DNA of 53,774 nucleotides. It comes from Fragilaria crotonensis. Taxonomy: Eukaryota; Bacillariophyta; Fragilariophyceae; Fragilariales; Fragilariaceae. The notes beneath the pieces are model-generated. The model was given only the letters and a program-made list of their open reading frames with translations, was not told the origin of the DNA and made no database searches. The stretch covers positions 1-53,774 of the forward strand of contig JAKSYS010000426.1 in the NCBI GenBank assembly GCA_022925895.1, read 5' to 3'. The first letter of the stretch is position 1. Each line of letters begins with the position of its first letter. A program made the translations under genes and the position numbers. Of this stretch, positions 21,163-30,609 are shown piece by piece.

Positions 21163-22116
21163 CTATAGCTGGCTCCACTCTGTTATGCACTCGACAAATA
21201 CCTCTGGTTGGTCAATAGCATTCTCCCAGAAATCATTGCGAAGTCGTTGAGATGTTTCATGCCAGAATTTCTTGCACCTGTGCAACATCCAGAAGGGCCC
21301 TCCAATGGTGATGATCCCATACCCCGCAATGACAGGAAGTATGTAGGGCTGTGTGGATAAGAGACTGACTTTCGTTGTATATCCCAAATAACCCCAAAAT
21401 CCTGACGCCGGGACGGTCACTTGCTGTGAGGCAGCGTAGAGTGCCAGTGTCGTCGCCGATTTTGCTTGCCCCGCAGCTGTTACATGGAGAAAGGTCGATG
21501 CCTGCAAGGTCGCCCATGTTCCTGTTTTACACCACACAGCTACACACTCACAGTTTGCCTTGAGAAAATGGTACTTTGGCAATTTGTCAGGATGTGCAAG
21601 GAGGAACGCTACTCTTGATAGGACTAGCCCAGGCGGATCAGACTCTACTGCTGTGCATGTTCCACTTCTCCAAAGATTTCGCTTCCACCAACTCGCGCTA
21701 TACTCCACTTTTCTCCACTCGTTCGAATCTTCCTTTTCGCAAACACGCATGCCGCCCCGGGTCGTGCGATTCACAAACAAGCATTTGCGTTGATCATCTT
21801 CGCCACGAATTACGCCGCTAAAGTCAGCGATAAAAAGCATGTCGCCATTTATCTCAGTAATTATCCCATGATGCTGAAAGAGACCAGGAATCCCGGCGAA
21901 GGAACACCATTTGTAAACATGATCGCCAATTTGAAAGTAACGTTCTGAATATGGGACTTCCTCGTTTTTTTCTATTGTCTCAGTTGCTTCATCCGTTCCT
22001 CCTGTTTCTACTTCGTTGACCATAAAGGGAGGATCCTCGTTCGTCACGTCAAGCTTCGCGGTGGCTTGACTTTGATTGCCTTCCTCGTTGATGTTAGTTG
22101 TTGTAACATCTGCCAT
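21163..22116 (-). CDS. LRAT-domain (NlpC/P60-like) protein with C-terminal hydrophobic region
   Basis: The start is chosen at ATG 22116 (MADVTTTNINEEGNQ); the upstream part of the open frame has no ATG. The protein has 317 residues. After an acidic disordered 55 residues comes an LRAT fold: FQIGDHVYKWCSFAGIPGLF, then QHHGII with the catalytic His, an IADFSG strand, and KANCECVAVWCKTG with the catalytic Cys in the NCE box. The domain order and spacing match plant and algal LRAT-domain proteins. LRAT-like thiol enzymes carry out acyl transfer or phospholipid hydrolysis through a Cys-His pair. The last 110 residues include a hydrophobic stretch (about 253-282), suggesting membrane attachment. 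The substrate cannot be told from sequence. Confidence 0.85.
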   Translation of the reverse strand: MADVTTTNINEEGNQSQATAKLDVTNEDPPFMVNEVETGGTDEATETIEKNEEVPYSERYFQIGDHVYKWCSFAGIPGLFQHHGIITEINGDMLFIADFSGVIRGEDDQRKCLFVNRTTRGGMRVCEKEDSNEWRKVEYSASWWKRNLWRSGTCTAVESDPPGLVLSRVAFLLAHPDKLPKYHFLKANCECVAVWCKTGTWATLQASTFLHVTAAGQAKSATTLALYAASQQVTVPASGFWGYLGYTTKVSLLSTQPYILPVIAGYGIITIGGPFWMLHRCKKFWHETSQRLRNDFWENAIDQPEVFVECITEWSQL

Positions 22117-22211
22117 GGTCGAAATACACGATTCTCGCAGCGAAGATGTTTCGAAGTTCGAATCCTTCAAAAACCAAAAACCGTATTCCCAACGGGCACT
22201 ATATCACATTT

Positions 22212-22295
22212 TATACCAGTCTGGCGGGCGGCCGTTGGCCGCGTATTATATGTTTTATGTAGTACCAGTCTGGGGGCGGCCATTGGCCGGTTGTT
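22212..22295. repeat. Two degenerate GC-rich repeat units upstream of the LRAT gene
   Basis: ACCAGTCTGG[CG]GG is followed by GGCGGCC[GA]TTGGCCG in both units, beginning near 22215 and 22265. Each unit carries a GGCC[GA]TTGGCC imperfect palindrome. Confidence 0.6.
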
Positions 22296-22408
22296 GCACG
22301 ACGGTAGCACCACGGCAATCAGTACAAATGCACTTCTACGGCACTCAGCACAAATAGTTTCGTCCGCCAATAAACACCGCTAATAGAAACGTTATAAAAC
22401 CGGGAAGC

Positions 22409-22600
22409 GTCTGGCGGGATGTCGTATATGGCTATAACATTTCGTCGGACGTACATCCGGGCTTGCGACAAAAGTCTGGCTGGGATTTCCATACGTGGGC
22501 CACGCCAACATTTCGTCCGTCAGACGTCTGGCGGGTATTTCGGTATATGGGCTACGCCAAGATTTCGTCCGCCGTTGTATGTGTATCGAGGACGGACGGA
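22409..22600. repeat. Three-unit degenerate tandem repeat ending in an inverted repeat
   Basis: GTCTGGC[GT]GG starts units at 22409, 22474 and 22526, and each ends in [AG]A[TC]ATTTCGTC[CG]G-like sequence after a TATGGGC/TATGGCT core. The last ATTTCGTCCG faces a CGGACGGAAA about 22 bp downstream, which could form a stem. It is possibly the end of an unclassified mobile element. Confidence 0.55.
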
Positions 22601-22779
22601 AAATTAAATTATATATATTATAGTAAAACATATTCAGACACGCGGAGCAAGGGTTCTACTGGCCGTCTGGGCGATTTTTCTGGTATGTTTGCTCCGTAGT
22701 GAGATAAAATTGACAGTATTCGTGTGGTCGGTACGCGAGTACTGGATGACAGTAGACTGCTGGTTAGTAGACCTACAGG

Positions 22780-23292
22780 TAGTAGCCTACCTACTAGGCC
22801 TTGACGAACGACGACCCGAACCTGACGGCAGGTGTCCTTTGCACAAGAGCAATCATCATCATTTGCAAATGTCAATGTGAATGTGACAGCAGTCATGCTA
22901 GTCAGTGCTGCGGTTTGCTGCCATATGAGGCATACAAGGATGCAATGCGGACAAATCAAGGGTACCTTTCTGACCAGTTGCATCCTTGGTAATCGACAAT
23001 GCTTGGCTGCTAGATACTTCAAAGTTCTATAATTCATTTGATATGCCCTGCTAAAGTACACTTCTCCAAGTTCTTTGCAGATGTCTTGAACCAACCAACA
23101 GCCGGTTCCGCGGTCAATACCCCTGCACCATGATGGACCAATTTCATCCAATGTCTGACTTGCCTGTGAAATTTGATGGTTTGCTGGTGGCTCTCTATAT
23201 AACATTATGACTACATGTGATATTGGACATAGCAACACTGCCAACAGCTCCTGGTATATAATTGATGCCATTAGTAGACACCCAAGGTTCAT
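22780..23292 (-). pseudogene. Possible Harbinger-type transposase N-terminal fragment
   Basis: The minus-strand frame contains ELGEVYFSRAYQMNYRTLKYL, which resembles the ELGxxYFRRAYRMSYxSF helix just before the DDE domain of algal Harbinger/IS5-like transposases. A neighbouring frame gives VRIASLYASYG in place of the IRxACALRYxAGG segment. No catalytic residues follow, so at most this is a truncated piece. It could also be chance similarity. Confidence 0.4.
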
Positions 23293-23747
23293 GTGTCATA
23301 CCCACAAAATTGCAACATACAGCGATCTATAGCCCAAGGTTTTGCAAATGTGTCTACTGCTGATTTTTGATGTTCTGCCCCAAAGGATTGTGAAGTGCTG
23401 GGGTGGTGTAGCCCAGGCAAAATAACTTCAAATACATTCTTTGAGGTCTGTTAGGAATGGGTGAGAAACCGGGATGTGTTAGTACTTTCCGGTAGGTACT
23501 GTACCGACTATGCATACATGTACCGCCTGCATGTGTAACCCCATAACCAGATTTCACTATTCCCAAATCCGAACAGTACAAGTAGAGCAACGTGTACTGG
23601 TACATCGATTTGTACTGACGCACTGACGCATGTCATGGTCTCCAAACCATCACTGGTCGAAATTACCCATCAACCATCAACACATTCATGAATTCTGGAA
23701 GTCATGAACCACTGACAACCGTGAATATTCCGCGACGATAGAACATC
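23293..23747. other. Intergenic, upstream of trigger factor
   Basis: No gene or repeat is recognised. It is presumed to include the trigger-factor promoter. Confidence 0.35.
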
Positions 23748-25463
23748 ATGCGAGTCCTCAACGTCGCCCTCGCCTTGTTGGCTGTGTCAAGTGCCAGCGC
23801 CTTCACCCCTCTCGCCACCGCCCCGCGGGCTTTTATTTCTCGAGTGGCCTTGGCTCAGTCGACCGAGAGCGGGAGCATCCTTACTCGTCTGCCTGATTCA
23901 GCTGTTGAATTGACGCTCAAGATCCCTGGTGATGCTACTCAAGCAGCTTACGATAGGGCCTGCAATGAACTTTCGAAGACAATCTCTATCCCTGGTTTCC
24001 GTAAGGGTGCCAAAATTCCTCCTCAAGTTCTAGAACAAAGCATGTCGGTCAAGGGAGGACGTAACGCTTTGCGAGTTGAGGCCATCCAGTCGTTGCTTTC
24101 CAAGCTCATCGAACCTGCCTTGAAGGACGAACATGGCCTGGAACCCATCGGTCAACCTTCTCTGGTTGTTCCAGCAGAGGAAGTCGCGAAGAGCTTCGTT
24201 CCAGGAGAGCCAATCGACCTTCTCGTCAAGTGCGATGTTTGGCCCGAAATTCAATGGAAGTCCGTCGAGGGAAAGACACAGCCGTATTTGGGATTGGAGG
24301 GTACCTACAAGCGCAAACCATTCAACCAAGAAAAGTTTGATCGCGCCTTGAATGACCTGCTGGAGCGTTATGCTACCCTCGAGCCCGCTGCGGAGGGATC
24401 TGCCCTTGCAATGGGCGACGCATGTCGTGTCAACATGGTTGGCTACATGGCGAATGATGATGGATCCAAGGGAGAGCCTCTTCCAAATGCTGCCTCGGGA
24501 GACGATGTTGAAATCATTTTGGGCCCTGGCCGTTATATGACAGGTCTTGTTGAGGGGCTGGTTGGCGCTAAGGTTGGAGATGAACGCGTGGTCACAGTCA
24601 CTTTTCCAGTCGTAAGTCATGAACGCACCTTTGCAACAACCGAACATGCCACTTGCCTATTCGGTACTCATTATACATTCCCCCTTCCCATCCCTTCAGA
24701 ATTTACGAGACAAGACGCTTGCGGGCAAGAAGGCCATCTTCGATGTTAGCATTTTGGATGCGTCTCACCGAACTCTTCCAGAAGTCACTGACGAGTTTGC
24801 CAATACTGTGCGTGCTGGGCTTACCGCTGAGAAACTCAAGGAGCTACGAAAGGCGGTTGACTCTGAGGATGCCAGGGAGTACGCAGGCGCCCGTAACCTT
24901 GCTCTGGGAAGGCTCTCGCCGAGGTTATGGATGTTGAGGTTCCTGATACCTTGGTCACGAATCAAGCGCGAGATAAGTTCGCATTGATGATGACTGAAAT
25001 GCGTGACAACGGTGTATCTGATGAGGAGATTAAGCGACAGATTAACCCGGAAAACTTTGGCAAGTACAAGGATATTGTTAAGGACGAAATCATTCGCGAC
25101 TTCAAGATCTCTATGGCCACCGATGAGATTGCTCGCCTCGAGGGAATTGAGGTTCCTGATTATCAGATCGAAGAGCAATTGCAGAGTATCAAAAAAGATG
25201 TTGCTGAAGGTGAAGAGTTTGATGAAACAATGATTCGTGGCAAGGTCGAAACTACTCTTCAGCGCCAGATGGTGTTCGATTTTTTGGCGGATCAAGCCAA
25301 TCTCAGCGTTGAATATGTGACCGAAGAATTTGACGCCGAGTTGATGCAAAGACTCGCCCAGGAGTCTCTGGAGCGCGAGAAGAAGATGCTGGAAGAAGCT
25401 GGGGTGAATGTGGAATCGATTGTTGATGCTGATATCCTCGATGATGAGGCTCTGGTGAAATGA
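23748..25463 (+). CDS. tig: Plastid-targeted trigger factor, two exons (apparent 1-base deletion)
   Basis: Exon 1 (23748-24611) starts with a signal peptide (MRVLNVALALLAVSSASA) directly followed by FTPLATAPRAF, the ASA-F bipartite plastid presequence of diatoms. The ribosome-binding domain shows GFRKGAKIPPQVL. The FKBP-like PPIase domain follows (GDACRVNMVGYM...ILGPGRYMTGLVEGLVG). An 88-bp intron (GTAAGT...TTCAG, 24612-24699) joins in phase to NLRDKTLAGKKAIFDV. Exon 2 breaks near 24909 in GGGAAGGC; one extra A restores LGKALAEVMDVEVPDTLV and the frame runs to 25463, giving about 542 residues with the complete C-terminal chaperone domain. Trigger factor binds nascent chains at bacterial-type ribosomes, here presumably in the plastid stroma. 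Because everything downstream is conserved, a sequencing error is more likely than a pseudogene. Confidence 0.92.
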
Positions 25464-25753
25464 GATTTTTATGATGTTTAATCAATTAAAGGAAATTGCT
25501 GTTGCAGTTTTTTTGTCTTCCGACGAATGTCTCTGTTACTGTGTGATGATCTAATGTACTCTGAGAGCAATAAACAGCATCACAGACAGTTCGATGTTGA
25601 ATCAAACGCACCCAATTCAGCACGCCTCCTCGCAGTCTGTTCATACATCAGCTGATTTAATCAAATCTATTGGCTTGCATCAACGACAAATCTATGTGAC
25701 GCTGCAGAAAGGCGACGAGATCTGTGAATCCTATTTTAAGCCAACATGCAACC

Positions 25754-26806
25754 TCATTTCCCTTGCTGAGATTTCTCGTAGCGCTTGACAAGCTGTTTAT
25801 TTAGGAGCGCAGGCGCAAAAAATTTGAGCCAAATAGCTGCTTTTGCCGAGAAGGTGGCAGCCGTTATGAAATCAGCCTTGCCGGCAGCTGATTTCTCTAG
25901 GATGTCAATGGCAACATCGTTGGGGTCGGTACCCGATGCCGTTGCGTCATCAAGCTTGGCATACAAACCACCATCCCCAGTCAGAGCAGATTTGCTCAAG
26001 TTGGTGCGAATATATCCAGGAGAAGCTACATGCACTGATACTCCACTAGAAGCTAATTCTGCTCGCATGGCCTCGCAGTAGCCTTGCACTGCAAATTTTG
26101 ACGCGGCGTAGCTGGTTCGATTGGGAATGCCGACTGATTGAGGAGCAGCAGTTTGTAGGTGAGCGGATGGTTAAAAGTGTGCATGGAGTATTCCACCTAA
26201 CATTAACTTACATAATCCTTGAACACTGCTGACCCAAATCACTTTGCCGAAGCCTCGCTCACCCATACCTGGAACCACAGCTTTAGCAAGTGCGGCCCCA
26301 GAGAAGAAGTTGACTTGCATAACCTTTTCGTCAACATCAAGTTTGGTGTCAAGAAACCTTGATCGACTTGACACACCTCCGTTATTTATAAGTACATCAA
26401 TTCTTCCATCGCACAATTCAAGAGCTTTGTTTGCAAGGTTCACGACAGATTGTTGGTCGCTCAAGTCGCAGGTTACAACGTGCGTAACAATTTCTGGAAA
26501 TATCTGTTTACATTCTCGTTCAACCGCATTGAGGGCTTCTTCATTCCTCCCACTCAACACCAACACGTGGGCTTTGCAATGGGCCAGTTGCAAGGAAAGC
26601 GACCTCCCAAGCCCCCCAGATGCCCCAGTTAACAGGACGGTGCATCCAGAGAACGTTCTGACAGTTTGTTTGTTGCACGCGGAATCAAGCGACATTGATA
26701 TCGGCTGACTTGCAAGGCTTGTCGTTTTGACCGAGAAACACAGTGCTGTTGTTCCTGAAGTATAGAGAAGGGCAAGAAGTACAACAAACGAGACAATTGC
26801 TGTCAT
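25754..26806 (-). CDS. Short-chain dehydrogenase/reductase, two exons, N-terminal membrane anchor
   Basis: Exon 1 is 26806-26212 and exon 2 is 26133-25754, split by a 78-bp phase-1 intron (GTAAGT...AATCAG) that recreates a Phe codon and gives 324 residues. Residues 4-22 are a hydrophobic signal or anchor. The classical SDR fold follows: TGASGGLG (60-67) for the dinucleotide, CDLSD, NNGG (141-144), the catalytic Ser in VSSVQG, and Y207-x-x-x-K211 in the TSYAASK segment created by the splice. SPGYIRTNL follows as the usual PG motif. This is the pattern of membrane-anchored classical SDRs such as DHRS7 or 3-ketodihydrosphingosine reductase; SSVQG-x-G-I-P favours the DHRS7 side. Substrate unknown. 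Convergent with trigger factor. Confidence 0.9.
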
Positions 26807-26836
26807 CGATCAGATTTTGTTGTTGTTGCCTCTTGA

Positions 26837-26844
26837 TTTAGAAG
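26837..26844. repeat. Left 8-bp target-site duplication
   Basis: ATTTAGAA immediately flanks the left end of the inverted-repeat element; an identical copy lies at 27518-27525. Confidence 0.8.
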
Positions 26845-27517
26845 GGGAGTGCCTAATGCGCTTAGAATTAATGCGCTTATAAAGCACTTGCACCAATCAA
26901 AATCTTCCAAAACGTCATCATTGCAATTTCGAAGTCAATAATTCTGTTTCACCCCTTGTCTAAGTATGAAGGTCACTTTTAACGCTTATGACCAGGAGAT
27001 CAAACATGTATGTACACGAAGTCTGTGTATGCATACATGTGCCGTATCTGAACTACCACCACTGAGTGTATGCATATGTATAATCAGGGCTGGAGTACTT
27101 CTTTAATAGATCAACAAATTTAGAAGTCTTCGTCGCACTTCGCAACACTCAGAGTACTTGTACTTTTTACCAAGAGAAAGCAAAAAAAACCACATGCAAA
27201 AGAGACTCGCCGATGCATTGCATGTGTAGAGCCGTCTGATTAACCCTCATCCATCGTTGTCGGCTCCCGCCTGCGCACGTGAACGTACTGTTGTCATACA
27301 TCGAACCAATGACAACTCCCTTCACTCGAGTCAGGTAAATTAAAATATATAAACTCAAGATTGGCGTTGCTTGAAACCTGAATTAAACCGTTATTGATAT
27401 TTTCAGAAAAGGTCGATGACTCTTTTGGGGAGGGGCAACCCCACCCGAAATTTGGAAGATTTTGATTGGTGCAAGTGCTTTATAAGCGCATTAATTCTAA
27501 GCGCATTAGGCATCCCC
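26845..27517. mobile_element. Non-autonomous DNA transposon (MITE-like), probably hAT-type
   Basis: The two ends are inverted repeats of about 65 bp. The left end reads GGGGAGTGCCTAATGCGC onward to CCAATCAAAATCTTCCAAA near 26911. The right end (27452-27517) is its reverse complement except for one base (GGGGA-TGCC). The whole is flanked by an exact 8-bp direct repeat. Within each end TAATGCGCTTA occurs twice as a subterminal repeat. No transposase is encoded in the 673 bp. An 8-bp target duplication is characteristic of hAT (also P) elements, whereas Harbinger makes 3 bp. High end identity suggests fairly recent movement. Confidence 0.88.
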
Positions 27518-27525
27518 ATTTAGAA
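27518..27525. repeat. Right 8-bp target-site duplication
   Basis: ATTTAGAA, identical to 26837-26844, directly after the right terminal inverted repeat. Confidence 0.8.
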
Positions 27526-27938
27526 GTGGTGTTTTGCATTCTACCGGTACGTACCATACAACATGGTACAGTAGCCAAGAAGTCCACGTACGGGGTTGTT
27601 GAGAATCCCAGATTTCTTTGTGAGTTCGGAACCACAGTACTACTCTACTACCGGTAGTGTCTACTCGAGTACTACTAGAGGTAGCTCTGGTGTAACAGTT
27701 GTCAGTTGTCAGAGCATCATACTACAGTATCAGGCAGAAAATGAATTTCTGCATCTAATGACGTGGAAGAGACAAAATTTTAAAGCCCCATCGTTGACAT
27801 CCGTTATTTGAGTGGCTGTGCTGGCGGTCTAAACGCATCATTGAAAGTGCATCATTTAAGGGCTTCTCAAATCTTTGCAATATTTTCGCGGGCTTCCTGG
27901 ATCTTGGATCCATTTCGGCGCCTCATAAAGCACAATTC
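27526..27938. other. Intergenic, left flank of a Harbinger element
   Basis: No gene seen. GCATCATTTAAGGG near 27847 faces a weakly similar reverse-complement (CCCTTTAATAATGC) near 30855. This could be an eroded terminal repeat of the two-gene Harbinger element, but the match is too short to be sure. Confidence 0.3.
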
Positions 27939-29310
27939 ATGCTGGTTCCTCGTACTACGACCGCCATTGAGAGTGTTGTGATTTCATTCTTCCTTTTGGT
28001 TGCATCTGCCTGTATCCCTCTTATTTTGTACATCTCACAACAGGAGACACAGGAGCACAAGGAGAGGGTTGAAGAGCTTGCTGCTGCGGCAGCAGGACGA
28101 GTCGCCGAAGCTGCAATCCGGATTTGCAGAGCAGCCATTACGGCATTGCACCAGTGGCAAAGGTGCTCATGGCAGTAAAGCTTGTGGCATACGGCTGCTC
28201 TCCATCTGCCTTTGTTGATTACTTCCAAATGAGTCATTCGACAGCGCGGCAATGCCTTCTCATATTCTATCGTATCGTTTCTTCTCACTATGATCTCAAA
28301 GTGTTTGCGCGGCAAATGTCTCGGAGTGATGCCAGAAGACTTTCTGTATTGCACAAAGCTGTGCATGGTGTTGCCGGTATGATTGGATCTCTTGCTGACT
28401 GGTGTACGAATATTGGATGGAAAAACTGTTCTGTTGGGTTCGAACAGCGGAAAATCAGGTAAGCCAACAATTGCGTTGGAAGCGTTGGTGGATCACAACT
28501 TGTGGTTCTGGCATCATTTGTTTGGCTATCCCGGATCATTGAATGATATCAATATATGGAATAGGAGCTGTTTGTTGAAGTCTTTCCTTGATGGAAGTTT
28601 TGCCAAAGATGTCGACTTTGAGTTCCGGATTGGCGAGGACCGAGTATTTCATCGTCTGTGGGTCCTGATTGATGGGATTTACCCCAAACTTAGTAGATTT
28701 GTGAAGACAATTCAAGAACCAGTGGGCCACAAAGCATCGAGGTATGCCAGATGGCAGGAGTCAGTCCGGAAAGATGTGGAATGAGCATTTGGAGTGTTGC
28801 AATGTAAGTTTCATGTGCTTGTGCAAAAGATAGAACTATGGTACGTTGGCAACATTGCAAACCGTTGTCAACTCTTGCATATGCCTTCACAACATGATGG
28901 TCGCCAACCGAATGGCAATGGGAGACGATGAATCAGAAGAATTCTATGCATTTCCGGCGATGGGTTCTTGGTCACAGCAGAGCGACGACGACAGCAATGA
29001 TTTGGATGGGCGAGAGGAGCCAGAGCAAACCTATGTCAACCGGAGAGTAGCAGAGATGAACTTTCATGCCAATCTGTATAACACTCATCATGATGAGAGG
29101 ATCAGCAACCGTGAACGACAAATCCTAGAATCGTTGCGATTTCAATATGTGCAGCGTCGCTGGGAGTGTTTGTATGATGCCAATGAACACGCAAGGCTTC
29201 GCGACGCTATCATGCACGAATTCATGAACAAGAATGACGATGTGTCGATGCGACGATGCAACGATGGCTCTGAAGTCGGCGGGGGGGCTGATGTTGGAGT
29301 GGTTGAATGA
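27939..29310 (+). pseudogene. Harbinger (DDE_Tnp_4 / plant-transposon type) transposase, broken
   Basis: Across frames the plus strand gives a Harbinger transposase: VAKVLMAVKLVAYGCSPSAF, then GMIGSLADW...GWKNCSVGF with the first catalytic Asp region, KSGKPTIALEALVDHNLWFW, FGYPGSLNDINIW with the second Asp, and KLSRFVKTIQEPVGHKASRY before the final catalytic region. VRKDVE is followed by TGA where the family has an Arg before AFGVLQ (28782-28784). VVNSCICLHNMMV closes the domain and an acidic tail ends at 29310. There are frame changes near 28170, 28400 and 28850 besides the stop. Paired with the convergent gene at 29629-30609, it forms the usual two-gene Harbinger layout. Confidence 0.85.
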
Positions 29311-29324
29311 CGAGCGATGCGAAA

Positions 29325-29475
29325 CAACGACGCAACGACGCGACGACGCGACGACGCGACGATGCAACAATGCGACAATGCGACAATGCAACAATGCGAT
29401 GATGCGATGATGCGACGATGCGACGATGCGACGATGCGATGCGAAACGACGACGCGACGACAACGACGATGCAAC
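29325..29475. repeat. Short-period (mostly 8-bp) minisatellite
   Basis: Degenerate head-to-tail GCGACGAT / GCAACAAT / GCGACGAC units fill the interval between the two Harbinger genes. Their regularity keeps several frames open on both strands, which produces spurious long open frames rich in HRRIVASS-like peptides. Confidence 0.85.
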
Positions 29476-29480
29476 AAAGC

Positions 29481-29529
29481 CCTAGGTTCATCGGTGTCGA
29501 GCAACGGCCGCACCGGTTACCTCCTGGAC
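29481..29529. repeat. Hairpin-like motif shared with the tyrosine-recombinase retrotransposon linker
   Basis: CCTAGGTTCATCGG on the left and CCGGTTACCTCCTGG on the right bracket a variable centre. The same two flanks bracket a different centre in the tyrosine-recombinase element at 31554-31595, 38168-38208 and 52904-52944. Here the stem is CGGTG/CACCG; there it is CGGCGCC/GGCGCCG. Confidence 0.7.
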
Positions 29530-29628
29530 AGACAAAGATCTGTGGGCGTTAATTACTTACTACTAAAACCAGGTATATTGCGGAGGCTTCATTATCTAGT
29601 ACTACTGCTCATTTGTTGTTCTTATCCA

Positions 29629-30609
29629 TTAGCTGCTCTTGTTCAGTACTGCTTTCCATGTTGTGAAACTCAATACGACGCCTCTTTTCTCGCGTTTCCG
29701 CCAATCGAAGTGCCAACTGTTCCTTCGCGTGCATTTGCGATCCTGGGAATCAAGCAATTGCACCAACCTCATGTCTTGTTCGGCCTTCATGTTCTCCAAA
29801 AGTGCCGTTCCTACTTGTGCAATCACACTTGAAATGTTCTGCAATACATCGCCCATCATGGCTCCAGCACCAGTAGTATTATCATTCACGCCACCGCACT
29901 CACCAGAAGATTCATACGCCAATATGACACTATCGCCATTAACTTTCTGTTCCTTCTTCACAACAACTTCGGATGATCAGCTTCGGCCTGTCTTGCTTAT
30001 TTCTTCCCAATCGGTCTCTTTCCAAGGCTCTCCTCCTCGCATTTAGTCCAAAAGGCCGAGAACTTGTTCTTGTCTTTGAGGTATTTGTAGCAATTGTAGA
30101 AATCAAAAGCATTGCCATACCTCTGTTTATAAATTTCTAAGCATGCCGTCTTGTGGTCATCCATGCTCCAACCGGAGGCCATGTCGGTCGTTTTGGTTAT
30201 GCCCATGTACTTCATTACCTCCGGCGAGATCTGAGATTTGAACCTGTTAAAGACGGATTCTGCAGAGCGGTAAGACAACGACACACCAACACCTCGTTTA
30301 AGATACTCATCTCTTGTTGCATTGGATGATTGCTCCATAGCTAAGAGTCCGGTTGGCTTGGTTTTGTTCGTTGATCAACTCCTTGTACAACTCAAACATG
30401 TGGAGCTTAAATACCTTTCCCTTCTGATGCGCGCCGCAGATCGCATTCTCGGAGGCAGCAATAAATGCTCTGGCAACGATTATATCTTCGGCATTTGTGA
30501 AAGCCGGTCCTCTCTTTGCTGATTTCTCAAGAGAGGCAGGAGCAGCGGTGCAATCAGCAGCAGTGAATGCTGTTGCCGCAGCATACGGTGGTGTATTGGA
30601 GGAGTCCAT
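29629..30609 (-). pseudogene. Harbinger accessory gene (Myb/SANT-like DNA-binding), broken
   Basis: Three minus-strand segments follow each other: 30609-30307 with RGPAFTNAEDIIVARAFIAASE, a SANT/Myb-like first helix seen in Harbinger ORF1 and NAM-associated proteins; 30338-29997 with ESVFNRFKSQISPEVMKY, an IYKQRYGNAFDFYNCYKYLK helix and a PI-KK basic end; and 29961-29629 with a Met/Glu-rich helical tail. One frame change near 30325 and another near 29980 separate them. In this superfamily the Myb-like protein is needed with the transposase for nuclear import and end binding. It converges with the transposase at 27939-29310. Confidence 0.75.

Noticed and set aside
22150-22175. tRNA B-box-like AGTTCGAATCC
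   Set aside because: No matching A box or cloverleaf around it; it lies just upstream of the LRAT start.
29325-29475. CRISPR-like array
   Set aside because: Units are 8 bp, head to tail, without unique spacers; a simple minisatellite in a eukaryotic genome.
29125-29513. Minus-strand frames rich in HRRIVASS repeats
   Set aside because: Produced by the 8-bp minisatellite and the transposase tail read backwards.
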